A stretch of DNA of 64,000 bases, taken from NCBI RefSeq assembly GCF_001640025.1, contig NC_031671.1, forward strand, positions 2,356,001 to 2,420,000. Direction: 5' to 3'. Source of the stretch: Sugiyamaella lignohabitans (Eukaryota > Ascomycota > Dipodascomycetes > Dipodascales > Trichomonascaceae). The position numbers and the translations under genes were made by a program. Below, piece by piece: positions 35,801-45,081 of this stretch (its first letter is position 1; each line of letters begins with the position of its first letter). The notes below the pieces were generated by a model. It had not been told where the DNA came from and searched no databases. It worked only from the letters and a program-made list of their open reading frames with translations.

Positions 35801-36220
35801 TCATTCTTGCGACTAGATGGATCGACTCCAGTAGAAGTCCGTCAAGAAATGATTGATAAATTTTACGAAGAAAAAGAGATCACCGTGTTCCTATTGTCCA
35901 CAAAGGCTGGTGGTTTCGGTATCAATCTAGCATGTGCCAACGTGGTTATTATTTACGATCTCAGTTTCAATCCACATGATGATAAGCAGGCCGAAGATAG
36001 AGCACACCGTGTGGGACAGACACGTGAAGTGCAGGTCATTAGATTGATTACGAAAGACACAATAGAAGAGAATATTCTCCAATTGGCTAATACTAAACTC
36101 CAATTGGACAGAAGTGTCAGCGACGAAGCAGATGAAGAGAAACTGGAGCAGTCTAATGTGTCGTTGGTCGCGTCCATGCTCTTGGGTAAGACTCCCAAGG
36201 CCAGTGTAGAACCAGAATAA
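32876..36220 (+). CDS. FUN30: Fun30/SMARCAD1-type SNF2 chromatin remodeller (two exons, repeat-bearing intron)
   Basis: Exons 32876..34195 and 34295..36220 give 1,081 residues (yeast Fun30 about 1,130). The 99-nt intron has donor GTAAGT at 34196 and TACTAACAG at its end. Splicing joins ...DASYS to KKMLRGYEAVDSL, the conserved Fun30 LRGYE segment. Order: disordered Ser/Pro head, CUE-like helix pair (LVNQLQAMFESP...IRLAVKVY, about 222-260), acidic stretch, SNF2 ATPase with DEMGLGKT near 549 and DEGH as motif II (the Fun30-type variant), then helicase C with AGGFGINL and RAHRVGQ. Fun30 remodels nucleosomes in end resection and silent chromatin. More than half of the intron is one half of the GC-rich repeat. 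Reading through it stays open until the branch-site TAA. Confidence 0.95.
34216..34270. repeat. GC-rich repeat half copy inside the FUN30 intron
   Basis: It starts TGTCTCCGGCGG (first position altered from TGCCTCC) and ends with the TGCTTCGCAAGAG hairpin flank. It fills 55 of the 99 intron nucleotides. The splice donor and the TACTAACAG lie outside it. It is the only copy within a transcription unit. Confidence 0.9.
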
Positions 36221-36448
36221 CTTTAATAATAGAATAAAATATGTTAATCAGCTTTAAACTGCTCCGGCAAATATTCTTCGGTCGTAAACGTAGTTAATAA
36301 TCCACATGTGCCAAGTAAAATGAATTCAGAGTCTAGAGAGTTTGAGACAGAGTCTCAACCTCTGATAATAGTTTTCTTAAATCAGAATTAAATATGTATA
36401 TTTTCGAGACACTGTCCCGTGATGCTATTACTGATGAAACTGGCCTAT

Positions 36449-37196
36449 CTACTCTTCCTTCTTCTTCAAGTAAACTGTACGAGGACGACGTTCGTCGAGA
36501 GATGCCAGGTCAACAACACTTCCTGGAGCAACACCTCTGTGAGAGGGGTCTGGGACAGGGATGGCACTGTAGTTCTCCTCAATGTTGGGTCTGTTGTTTT
36601 TAGGACTTAATAAGAGAACAAGATCTTCTCTTTGTCTGACAGCAGCATCAATCTTTTGATTCAAAAGAGCTCTTTGCTCATCCTTTGTTGGGTGCTCAGG
36701 AATGAGCCAATCTCCAATAATCGACTTGTTTGAAGTCTTGTTCGAGTAGACGTTGTCATAGAGAAGGAGACCCAAGAATCCGCTTCCAATGCCAAAATAG
36801 AGGAGAAGAGATTTCTGTAAGTGTTAGTATACAGTATGAGAGCAAAGAATTAACCAGGATACAAGATTTAGAAAAACCAAAAGCCCGAATCATCATTAAG
36901 AGCTAATATCTCTCCAACATGAGATGAGAATCAGCTCAACGCGTGCATCCTGATAGCAAATCACATACCTTGAACAATGCTATAGACTTGTTAGTACGTG
37001 GTCTAGAAAAGCTTCTTAGATGAATTGCTTGCGACTATCAAGAATAGGTCTCTGATAATTATAGCTGTTGATTGACAGTGGATTCGCGATTTGTGTTTTA
37101 CTTACGCTCTTCAGGACCGTAGCTGTGGTGGTTCTTGCGAACAAACAAGCGAGAAGCGCCTGAGGTCTTCACAGATCTAAGCACGGGTCTGAACAT
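36449..37196 (-). CDS. Small single-span mitochondrial protein, candidate complex I accessory subunit (three exons incl. 11-nt exon)
   Basis: Exons 37196..37106, 36979..36969 and 36814..36449 give 155 residues. The middle exon is 11 nt (C-ATTGTTCAAG), flanked by GTACTAAC...TATAG and GTATGT. Both joins keep frame (YGPEE-PLFK-KSLLLY). The protein has an Arg/Ser-rich presequence-like start, an HHSYGPEE motif, one membrane span (LLLYFGIGSGFLGLLLY, about 38-54) and a hydrophilic C-terminal domain ending with a basic tail. This layout, with YGPEE before the span and a VAPGS-D motif near the end, resembles the 17.8-kDa/ESSS-type accessory subunits of fungal respiratory complex I. That is recollection of the family, not proof. 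It could be another inner-membrane assembly protein. Confidence 0.55.
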
Positions 37197-37513
37197 TTCC
37201 GATTATTACGATTGGATTCTGATACCAATGGACCCCAATACTTTTATACACAGTGAGATGTTATCGACGATATATTTCACTTGACCTGTATAGTGCTGTC
37301 CAATCAGCGAGGAAGTAATGACTTCCGAACTGCAGGGTAAGCTTTGAAAATTTGGGATATGTAGCCGTGCGAAGCTGGGAACTGCGTCTCGAGAAACATT
37401 ACCGATTGATAGCGGTTAGGTAAAAAAGATAGATGTTGATATACTCGAACTGGGTATTTAATTTATTAACAAAACACACTGACCCCTTTCCAGGATGATA
37501 AAAGTTATATACA
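37197..37513. other. Divergent intergenic region before KTI13/ATS1
   Basis: About 315 bases between divergent starts. TATATA-like sequence lies just before the right-hand ATG (AGTTATATACAATG). Nothing else recognised. Confidence 0.5.
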
Positions 37514-38632
37514 ATGCCAATTGAGATATTAGCTCTGGGATCTAATGGGAACCATCAGCTGGGCCTCGGTCATGATGAAGATGTTTCAATTGCAGAATCT
37601 CTGAATCCAGATTTCATTAATTCTACGGGACATGCCATCAGTCAAATTGTAAGTGGTGGTAATCACACACTTTTTATTACTGCAGATGGGGACGTTTTTG
37701 GGTGTGGTAGTAATGATCACGGTCAATTAGGTAGCAACATCAACGATAAAGTTATAAAAGAACCGAAAAAACTAGATCTAGCCGGTGAAAAAATTCGCAC
37801 TGCCGCTGCTGGCTGGGAATATAGTATCTTTGTAACCGATAATGACCAGCTGATTTCCTGCGGTAATGGTCCAAAAGGCGAACTTGGTATTGGTCCTAAA
37901 ATTCCTATCTCTGCAACTAATGATGAACCTACGTTTCATAAGATTAGAGACTTTCCGCCAGAAGGAACCAGGGTGGTGAAAATTAACGCCGGTCTGGCTC
38001 ACGTAGTGGTACTATTGGATGATAATTCTCTATGGGGATGGGGTTCATCTCGAAAAGGACAACTGGGTGACCAGAATTCAGCAAGGAAAATATGTTTTGA
38101 GCCTGTATTTATCATGAAAAAGGACAAGAACGATTCCATTAGTCATCTTTCTTGTGGACGGGAGTTTACAGTATTTGGCTGCGAAAAAAGTGGAACTATC
38201 GAAGTTTTAGGAGGTGAGAAGTGGGGTTTCAAGGGCCAATTGTCTTCTCCGATGAGTGCTGACTTGTCTGCATTGAAATTTATTGCCGTTGATTCAGGAT
38301 GGTCAACTATTCACAGACTGTCCAGTGATGGAAAAGAAATCACTTCTTGGGGCAATAACAGCCATTTTCAACAAGCTCCGACATCTATTAGATCATTGGG
38401 GCTAAAATTTAACGATCTTGTAGATGGTAGTGAACATTCTGTAGTAATCACAGACGACCGTCGAAATGTCTACGCCTGGGGATGGGGTGAGCATGGAAAT
38501 TGCGGTGCTGCTGGATTTAACGATGATAACCAGACCTACAAACTATATTCAACGACAGATGCGACTAACAGAATCAAGAATGTATTTTGTGGTCATGCTA
38601 CCACTTGGATAATTATTGAAAGGAATACATAA
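37514..38632 (+). CDS. ATS1: RCC1-repeat protein Kti13/Ats1
   Basis: 372 residues, unspliced. It begins MPIEILALGSNGNHQLGLGHDED, the Ats1/Kti13 start, and continues with RCC1-type blades recognisable by G-x-N-x-x-G-Q-L-G and W-G-x-G repeats (VFGCGSNDHGQLG, SCGNGPKGELGIG, WGWGSSRKGQLGD, YAWGWGEHGNCGA). Yeast Ats1 (Kti13) pairs with the diphthamide protein Dph3/Kti11. It supports both Elongator-dependent tRNA wobble uridine modification and diphthamide synthesis on EF2. It is slightly longer than the yeast protein (about 330). Confidence 0.85.
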   Translation: MPIEILALGSNGNHQLGLGHDEDVSIAESLNPDFINSTGHAISQIVSGGNHTLFITADGDVFGCGSNDHGQLGSNINDKVIKEPKKLDLAGEKIRTAAAGWEYSIFVTDNDQLISCGNGPKGELGIGPKIPISATNDEPTFHKIRDFPPEGTRVVKINAGLAHVVVLLDDNSLWGWGSSRKGQLGDQNSARKICFEPVFIMKKDKNDSISHLSCGREFTVFGCEKSGTIEVLGGEKWGFKGQLSSPMSADLSALKFIAVDSGWSTIHRLSSDGKEITSWGNNSHFQQAPTSIRSLGLKFNDLVDGSEHSVVITDDRRNVYAWGWGEHGNCGAAGFNDDNQTYKLYSTTDATNRIKNVFCGHATTWIIIERNT

Positions 38633-39692
38633 CTATGGACTACCACTGAACATTGTCAGTTGTTTCTAAACCGCTAAGATTTATGTACCAGACTCTTCTT
38701 GCTTAAAGTACAACTCAAGGGACACAAAGTCCAGTAAACTAAGTAATATGTATTGTCCTGGCAATTTCTCTTGGACAGTTGTATCGATATGGGTGCCAGT
38801 AGTATGATGACATAGATGTCACCAGACAACCAATCTTCTTACCGTCCAAATAATCAACAATCACCTCGCAAACACAATAACAAAGTAAATATTACACAAT
38901 TTCGAGGATAGAATACAGCCTAGAAATCGAAAAATCTTTCCATTTTTATCGTGGCATGGCGATGTTGAAGTAACGTATAAGTGAAAATTTCCCCTAACAA
39001 GTTTAAAAGAACTTTGCCAACTATTTAAAGTCATTTTAACGGTAATATTCTAATATGCGTTCTATGCATTAGCTCTATCATTTCGTACGTAGGGTCCAGA
39101 TAGATAAACTGTCATTGAGGTCACTAGCTAAATAATTTTAATTCGACCAGCTAAAATTCGAACTGACCGAAGACCATAATCTAGTAAGACAAGTTTAGTT
39201 ATTATAACTGCCAAGTTGACTTTTGATGATGGCCGGAAAGGAAGAACATCGATTCTTTCATATTTTTTCCTTAACCCAGATTCTAATTACCAGAACATAC
39301 TTTCTTTCTCTTTTTCAAATGCTTCAGAATTTATACTAGCCACAATTCCGTCATGCTGACAATTTCAGGTCAAATTAAATTCCTATTTCATGAATTAAAT
39401 ATTTGAGATCAGCTTTTTTATCTACTTTAGATTTCAGGTAACGTGACAACGAACTCCGCCTACATATCAACGCGACAGATCTACACGCCGCAACTACGCG
39501 TCCATATTTGTTTACTGCGAGCTACCTTATAAATTATTTATTAACAGTTTAAAGTTGGGTAGAAACCAAAATTGCTGGAGTTGACAACTGACAGAGAATT
39601 CAGCTAAAGGGGATATTTCATTACACAGTCAAACATTTGACTGGGAGGATAGTAAGTGAGATGGATCATATCAGAACATTTTAAATGCTCTA
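38633..39692. other. ATS1-CDC7 intergenic region (1.06 kb)
   Basis: AT-rich region between two rightward genes. Apart from the ACGCGT at 39496 and a nearby AACGCGA near 39469, I saw no exon, RNA gene or repeat. Confidence 0.5.
39496..39501. promoter_or_regulatory. MCB-like ACGCGT upstream of CDC7
   Basis: ACGCGT is the MluI cell-cycle box bound by MBF in yeasts, here 192 nt before the CDC7 start, with a related AACGCGA about 27 nt upstream. The hexamer also occurs at unrelated positions in the window, so this is suggestive only. Confidence 0.3.
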
Positions 39693-41702
39693 ATGTTTAC
39701 GTTCGACGCTAACGAGAATTTAGAACTTGGGATGGAGGTTGAACACTGGTCTATATCTGATATTGGGTCCGAACTTGGCCCAGAATCTGAGGCTGAACTG
39801 CCTCAGAAGTATGTGATAGATTTACAACTGGCAAGGCAGAAAAGAAGCGAGATGATTCGACTAGCGAAACTTGATCAGATCAACGAAGAGTACGATGATG
39901 CAGATAGTAATAACGAAAGTGACGATAGTGAGGCCGAAGAAAGTGATCAAGAGGAAAATAATTCTGATAATAGAGCCCTGTCAGAATCAAAAGGTAATGA
40001 ATCCGATAATAAAATAAATACACAGGACGAACGAGACGCTTCGACAAACGAGTCTAGAATTAACCAAACTCATGAAGAGGAGGGTGTGAATGGAAGCGAT
40101 GATCCCAGTGAAGACTCAGATCGTGAAATGGATGTCGATGAAGAGGCTGACAATGTTGAAGATAATGACGATTATGAAAATGATGAAGAGGATGAAAGTA
40201 TTACACAGGGTAATCATGGCAACGCAAAAGAAATTGGAGAAAGCGATGTGGATGAACAAAGTGTAAACGAAGAGGATGAGCAAAGTGATAATAATGAAGA
40301 GTCTGAATCAGAGGAATTGATTGTGGAACGAGAAGTAAAAGTCGCACAATCTGCGAAACAAGCTGAACCCACAACGCCGCAACGACAGCCACGATCAAGA
40401 CCAAACCACCCTGTAATGATAAACCAACAATCAAATGCATTCAATCATAAAAACAATAACTCATCAATTGTATCATCAAACCGTGCATATACAGCTAACG
40501 GCAATACTAAAAAGACGTCTAAGCTAGCTAATTACTATCGATACCGCACTAAAGATCAGGAAATAAAGTTGGAAATCGAATCACTCGAAGAAACTTTCAG
40601 TAGTCTTATCGATCATTATTTTCTTCTTGACAAAATTGGCCAGGGCACATTTAGCTCAGTGTACAAAGGTGTGGATCTTCAATATCGCAAAGTGAAAAAC
40701 CAATGGGAAGAGGCTTATAACAATACCATGAATTATTCAAATCAAACCAGCAAAAAGGTTAATATTGTGGCCATTAAAAGAATTTATGTCACTTCTTCTC
40801 CAGCAAGAATAGCAAATGAGATCGAGATCCTGAAATGTCTTACCAGCTGTCCTAATATCATTCCTGTAATAACAGCGCTACGACATCGCGACCAAGTTCT
40901 AGTGGTATTTCCATATTTCTCTCACACAGACTTTAGGGTATTTTATAGTGAAGTCTCGATCAGCGGTATCAGAAGATATATGTACCAGCTACTGAACGGC
41001 CTCAACTTTGTGCATGAGAACGGAATAATTCATCGTGACGTAAAACCGACAAATTTCCTATATGATGCCAAACGTCGAAGAGGTGTACTCGTTGACTTTG
41101 GTCTTGCAGAATTTCTGCCGAAAGAGGATAATGCTGGCTGCTCGTGTGTAACAGGAGGGCTGGATCCTTCAGTTTATTTAAATGTGGTACCCCAAGGAGG
41201 ATATAAAAAGGACGACCCCCGCCATGGACGGAGAGCAAACAGAGCTGGAACAAGAGGTTTTAGAGCACCAGAGGTTTTACTAAAGTGTGCTGCACAGGAT
41301 ACCAAGCTCGATATATGGTCGGCAGGTGTGATTCTATTAACTCTTCTATCAAAACGATTCCCATTTTTTAATTCTGATGACGATGCGGAGGCACTTATTG
41401 AGATTGCCACCATGTTCGGATGCAAAAAGATGCAAAAATGCGCTTTCTTACATGGATCAATGTTTGAAACCGATATCCCTACTATTCACGATGAAGGCTT
41501 CTCTCTTTCTCGCATCATAGAGTGGTGTCTCGGCAAGAAGAGTTCTAAATCGAGTAATGGTGCCGACGAAAGCCGGTCTTCTTTTTCCAAAGATGAACTG
41601 GAAGCTATTGACCTTCTGGAGCATATGATGGAATTAGACTACAGAAAACGATATTCAGCAAGCGAGTGTCTGGCAGATCCCTTTTTTTCTGGGAGGATGT
41701 AG
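39693..41702 (+). CDS. CDC7: Cdc7 protein kinase (DDK catalytic subunit)
   Basis: 669 residues, unspliced, against 507 in S. cerevisiae. Residues about 50-230 are an acidic Glu/Asp/Asn/Ser-rich region with no yeast counterpart. The kinase domain runs about 305-669: GQGTFSSVYKG near 316, VAIKRI, HRDVKPTN near 447, VDFGLAEF, then a short kinase insert and GTRGFRAPEVLLK, all typical of Cdc7. With Dbf4 it phosphorylates Mcm2-7 to fire replication origins. The acidic head could mediate chromatin or partner binding (inference). The start is the first ATG of the open frame. Confidence 0.93.
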   Translation: MFTFDANENLELGMEVEHWSISDIGSELGPESEAELPQKYVIDLQLARQKRSEMIRLAKLDQINEEYDDADSNNESDDSEAEESDQEENNSDNRALSESKGNESDNKINTQDERDASTNESRINQTHEEEGVNGSDDPSEDSDREMDVDEEADNVEDNDDYENDEEDESITQGNHGNAKEIGESDVDEQSVNEEDEQSDNNEESESEELIVEREVKVAQSAKQAEPTTPQRQPRSRPNHPVMINQQSNAFNHKNNNSSIVSSNRAYTANGNTKKTSKLANYYRYRTKDQEIKLEIESLEETFSSLIDHYFLLDKIGQGTFSSVYKGVDLQYRKVKNQWEEAYNNTMNYSNQTSKKVNIVAIKRIYVTSSPARIANEIEILKCLTSCPNIIPVITALRHRDQVLVVFPYFSHTDFRVFYSEVSISGIRRYMYQLLNGLNFVHENGIIHRDVKPTNFLYDAKRRRGVLVDFGLAEFLPKEDNAGCSCVTGGLDPSVYLNVVPQGGYKKDDPRHGRRANRAGTRGFRAPEVLLKCAAQDTKLDIWSAGVILLTLLSKRFPFFNSDDDAEALIEIATMFGCKKMQKCAFLHGSMFETDIPTIHDEGFSLSRIIEWCLGKKSSKSSNGADESRSSFSKDELEAIDLLEHMMELDYRKRYSASECLADPFFSGRM

Positions 41703-41988
41703 CTTTAGCATCAGTATATATTTCATGCATAAATATTTATATCTCTTGATTCTCCGGGAAACTGGCAAGTGGTATCCACCTTCCGTCAAGATCCTTCCAG
41801 TATGGACTAGTAAGAATAGCCAATGCTTTCATAATAGAAATGAAGTTTGTAGTACAACCTTGACTAAACTGCAAGAAACTCAAGCTAGTTCTGCCTAGCA
41901 AATGCAGGCTATAAATGCAGCCGCGCAGATCTAACTTCACGACATTCATGCTAAATCTATTCTGAATCAGCAAATATAAGCTACTAAA

Positions 41989-42939
41989 ATGTCATATAAC
42001 GGTATTGGGCTAAAAACTGCCAGAGGCAGTGGTACTAATGGATACATCCAGAAAAGTTCTGCAACCGAACGGTTTTCAGAAGGTGTGTACGCTCATCGAC
42101 AGCGACAACAGGCCAGATATGAAAGAGATCAGAGGATATGGGCCTCGACAAATATTGCTGATAGATACGTGGATCAGGGAATAATCGAGCATGATCGTAA
42201 AAGACAGGTTGAAGTCAAGTGCTGTGAACTGAGAGATAAGCTGGAAGAGGCTGGAGACATCGCTGAAGATGAAATCGAGAAACAAGTTTCTGATCTGAGG
42301 AAAGAGCTTCATGAAAAACTGAAAAAGGATGGACAACTTGATGGGTCAAAATTGGCAAGTACTCATGAGGTTGCTGAAGCAAAGGCAGCTTTGAATGAGA
42401 GACTTCAGACAGCTATTAATCAAGCGAGTACAAAGAAAGTTTATGGTAGCAGCTCAAGGGTCAGAAGAGGCGAGCGTGGTGACGATAGGTCAGAGCCCGC
42501 AGGACATCGCCGAGATGGGCGAAATGGTCCTGATGATCGGGGTCATTCTAAGAGGTCTGATCGAGATGATGATAGACGTGCTGGACATTCTCGTAGTCAG
42601 AGAGGAGGTGAAAGGTGGGGTCGTGAGGGCAGAGAAAAAGAATGGAAGGCCGACGATTATGATGACTATAAAGAGTCACGACGTTCTTATGATCGTAGAG
42701 GTCGGTCTAGATCACAGTCGCGCTCAAGATCTCCATCTAGATCACCACCAGCTAGCTCGGGTCGTGGTCATAGTAGTCGTAGAGCAAGATCAAGGTCACC
42801 TGAAAGACGCCGGTGGTCGCGCTCTCCTCAACGGCGTTCCAGAAGATATGAATCTGTGTCGCGATCTCCACCTCCACGTAGCCGACGACGTTCAAATTCT
42901 CCTTCAAAAGAAACGCGGTCTAAGAGTCCACAAAACTAA
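41989..42939 (+). CDS. CWC21: Cwc21/SRRM2-type splicing factor with RS-rich tail
   Basis: 316 residues, unspliced. It starts MSYNGIGLKTARGSGTNGYIQ, the invariant Cwc21/SRm300 N-terminus. A cwf21 helix pair follows (about 60-110: RKRQVEVKCCELRDKLEEAG...). The C-terminal half (about 160-316) is Arg/Ser/Asp-rich with many RS and SPS repeats. Yeast Cwc21 (135 residues) lacks such a tail; human SRRM2 has a far longer one. The protein binds Prp8 in the catalytic spliceosome near the 5' splice site. It converges on the SSADH gene 100 bp away. The second long frame over its tail is a shadow of the RS repeats. Confidence 0.92.
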   Translation: MSYNGIGLKTARGSGTNGYIQKSSATERFSEGVYAHRQRQQARYERDQRIWASTNIADRYVDQGIIEHDRKRQVEVKCCELRDKLEEAGDIAEDEIEKQVSDLRKELHEKLKKDGQLDGSKLASTHEVAEAKAALNERLQTAINQASTKKVYGSSSRVRRGERGDDRSEPAGHRRDGRNGPDDRGHSKRSDRDDDRRAGHSRSQRGGERWGREGREKEWKADDYDDYKESRRSYDRRGRSRSQSRSRSPSRSPPASSGRGHSSRRARSRSPERRRWSRSPQRRSRRYESVSRSPPPRSRRRSNSPSKETRSKSPQN

Positions 42940-43039
42940 GATGTATAGAGCTATTCACCAGCTCAGCGCATATACGATATCATTATTTATTAATTTTTTT
43001 TTTGTAAAACGTACATGTCTTTAAGAAGCATTAATTTAT

Positions 43040-44572
43040 CTATCTATTTTGATCGAAATCAACTTGCCAAGTGCCTGACTTCACCTTTAGATATTCGTCA
43101 ATGGCATATTTGAGGCCAGCTTCTTTACCATATCCACTGTCATGCCAACCTCCAAAAGGAGCTTCAGCACTAGTAGTCATCCCAGTATTAATACCAACAT
43201 TTCCACATTCGAGCGCTTCAAAAACTCTCCATATACGGTTGGCATTTTCAGTGAAAAAATATGAAGTCAGTCCCATGTCGGTATTATTTGCCCGTCTGAT
43301 CACTTCGCCCTCGCTTTCGAACCTATACAATGCAAGAACTGGTCCAAAAGTTTCTTCTTTACTGATAAGCATATCTTCATGAACATCTGCTAGAAGTGTT
43401 GGCTCATAAAAGTATCCATTGGGATCTGTATAATCAGGAACCCGGCCGCCAACTACAATCTTGGCACCTCTATTGACAGCGTCATGAATGTGGCTCTCAA
43501 CTTTCGATACAGATCTGGAAGTTGTCAATGGTCCAAGATTTGTGTTTCCGTTTAAACCGGGTCCCACAACTAGGTCAGATGCAATTCGTGATTGTAGCAT
43601 TTCAACTACCTTGTTGTATATGGAACATTGAACATAGACACGCTGGGCCGAGACACAAGTCTGGCCAGAATTCCTAAATTTGCATTGCATCAAAGAGTTG
43701 ACTGCCAGAGGCAAATTAGCATCATCAAAAATTATGAAAGCACCATTTCCACCCAACTCCAAAGTCAGCTTTTTCAAATGTGGTGCACACTGACTAGCAA
43801 GAAGTCTACCCACTGCAGTACTTCCAGTGAATGATACCTTTTTGACGTCGCGATGCTCACAAATAGCTCTTCCAATTTCAGGAGTATGCTTCATATCACA
43901 AGGAAGCACATTGAAGGCACCAGCAGGGAATCCAGCATGTTCAGCCAACATTGCTATCATTAAAGCTGATACTGGAGTCTCCGGAGAGGGCTTGGCTACA
44001 ACTGTACATCCAGCTGCCAGTGCCGTAGCTACTTTCCGTACCAGAAGAGCAACAGGGAAATTCCAAGCTGTCAAACAGCCTACTACACCAATTGGTTTCT
44101 TAACAACTAAGAATCTATTAGATGCAATAGCAGCTCCATCAATAACCGACCCATGGGTTCTCTCTGCTTCACCAGCCATCCACCAGGAAAACGTGAGGGC
44201 ATAATCTACTTCACCTAAAGCTTCTTTGAATGGCTTTCCAGTCTCCAAGGTTATGATATGGGCAATTTCTGATTTATACTCCCGTATAAGTCTGTCCCAT
44301 TCCAAAATCAACCTGGCTCTTGCCCTAGCGGGAATTCGTCGATACGATTCAAAACACGTACTAGCAGCAGCTACTGCCCGACCCACATCTGCTTCGCTAC
44401 ACCCTTTTAAGGTGACCCATTCTGTTCCTGAAGCAGGGTCGATAACTTCAAAATCCTGACCAAAGGAAGGACCAAATGCATTATTAATATAAGCACCTCC
44501 ATTTGAACTGACAAATTCAAGAAATTCGCCGAGGGTTTGGTAGTGGAGAAATTTCGTGAAATGCTGAGACAT
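43040..44572 (-). CDS. UGA2: Succinate-semialdehyde dehydrogenase-type aldehyde dehydrogenase
   Basis: 510 residues, unspliced. NAD(P)-dependent ALDH signatures: TAWNFPVALLVRKVATALAAG, KPSPETP, FTGSTAVGR, LELGGNGAF with the general-base Glu (about 280), and NSGQTCVSAQRV with the nucleophile Cys (about 315). The FIIFDDANL and KEETFGPVL stretches are typical of SSADH. Uga2 oxidises succinate semialdehyde to succinate in GABA catabolism. The usual KPAEDTP is KPSPETP here, so another semialdehyde is possible. No mitochondrial presequence is obvious. A palindromic GGGGATTCCCC sits 108 nt upstream. Confidence 0.8.
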   Translation of the reverse strand: MSQHFTKFLHYQTLGEFLEFVSSNGGAYINNAFGPSFGQDFEVIDPASGTEWVTLKGCSEADVGRAVAAASTCFESYRRIPARARARLILEWDRLIREYKSEIAHIITLETGKPFKEALGEVDYALTFSWWMAGEAERTHGSVIDGAAIASNRFLVVKKPIGVVGCLTAWNFPVALLVRKVATALAAGCTVVAKPSPETPVSALMIAMLAEHAGFPAGAFNVLPCDMKHTPEIGRAICEHRDVKKVSFTGSTAVGRLLASQCAPHLKKLTLELGGNGAFIIFDDANLPLAVNSLMQCKFRNSGQTCVSAQRVYVQCSIYNKVVEMLQSRIASDLVVGPGLNGNTNLGPLTTSRSVSKVESHIHDAVNRGAKIVVGGRVPDYTDPNGYFYEPTLLADVHEDMLISKEETFGPVLALYRFESEGEVIRRANNTDMGLTSYFFTENANRIWRVFEALECGNVGINTGMTTSAEAPFGGWHDSGYGKEAGLKYAIDEYLKVKSGTWQVDFDQNR

Positions 44573-45081
44573 TTCAACTAACTTTTATATCGAATAATAC
44601 CAATTGACAGAAAAAAGTCAATTGAGAATGAATTGGGTCTATTTATATTACGTCTCGCGGAGAACGTATCCGACTGATAGGGGATTCCCCACGTTTAGGG
44701 TGCATATTTTCGAGCTGATTATGTCCTTTAGAGTCCGAAATAGGAAACCTATCTATAGGGCTCATGTATAACATCTAACGGTGATTCTGCTTCTCGTTTT
44801 CATGCTCTGAGTTTGCCAATTGAATCTTTTTTTTAATTGTCAAAAAAATTCATACGAAAGAAGAAGCTTAAAGGAGGCCAGGATCAAGCCACGGCTGTTA
44901 CAAGCAGTAATGACCCTGCGTACGGTCCTGCAACTAATCTAATCTGAATTTAAAGTTTGGGAACGGTCAAGTAGTTGGCCATGGCCAAAAACAAAACTTA
45001 AAGGCAAAATATAACAAGCAAAAAACATAGCATAAACCTATCAAACATAACAACATAGTCATAATACAGCAAAATAATAAT
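44573..45081. other. SSADH upstream region / MFS 3' region
   Basis: About 510 bases between two leftward genes. It includes GGGGATTCCCC at 44680-44690 and a TTTTATAT run near 44583. No exon or RNA gene seen. Confidence 0.5.

Noticed and set aside
42395..43024. 209-residue open frame over the CWC21 tail
   Set aside because: Frame-shifted reading of the RS-encoding repeats; no start context or homology.
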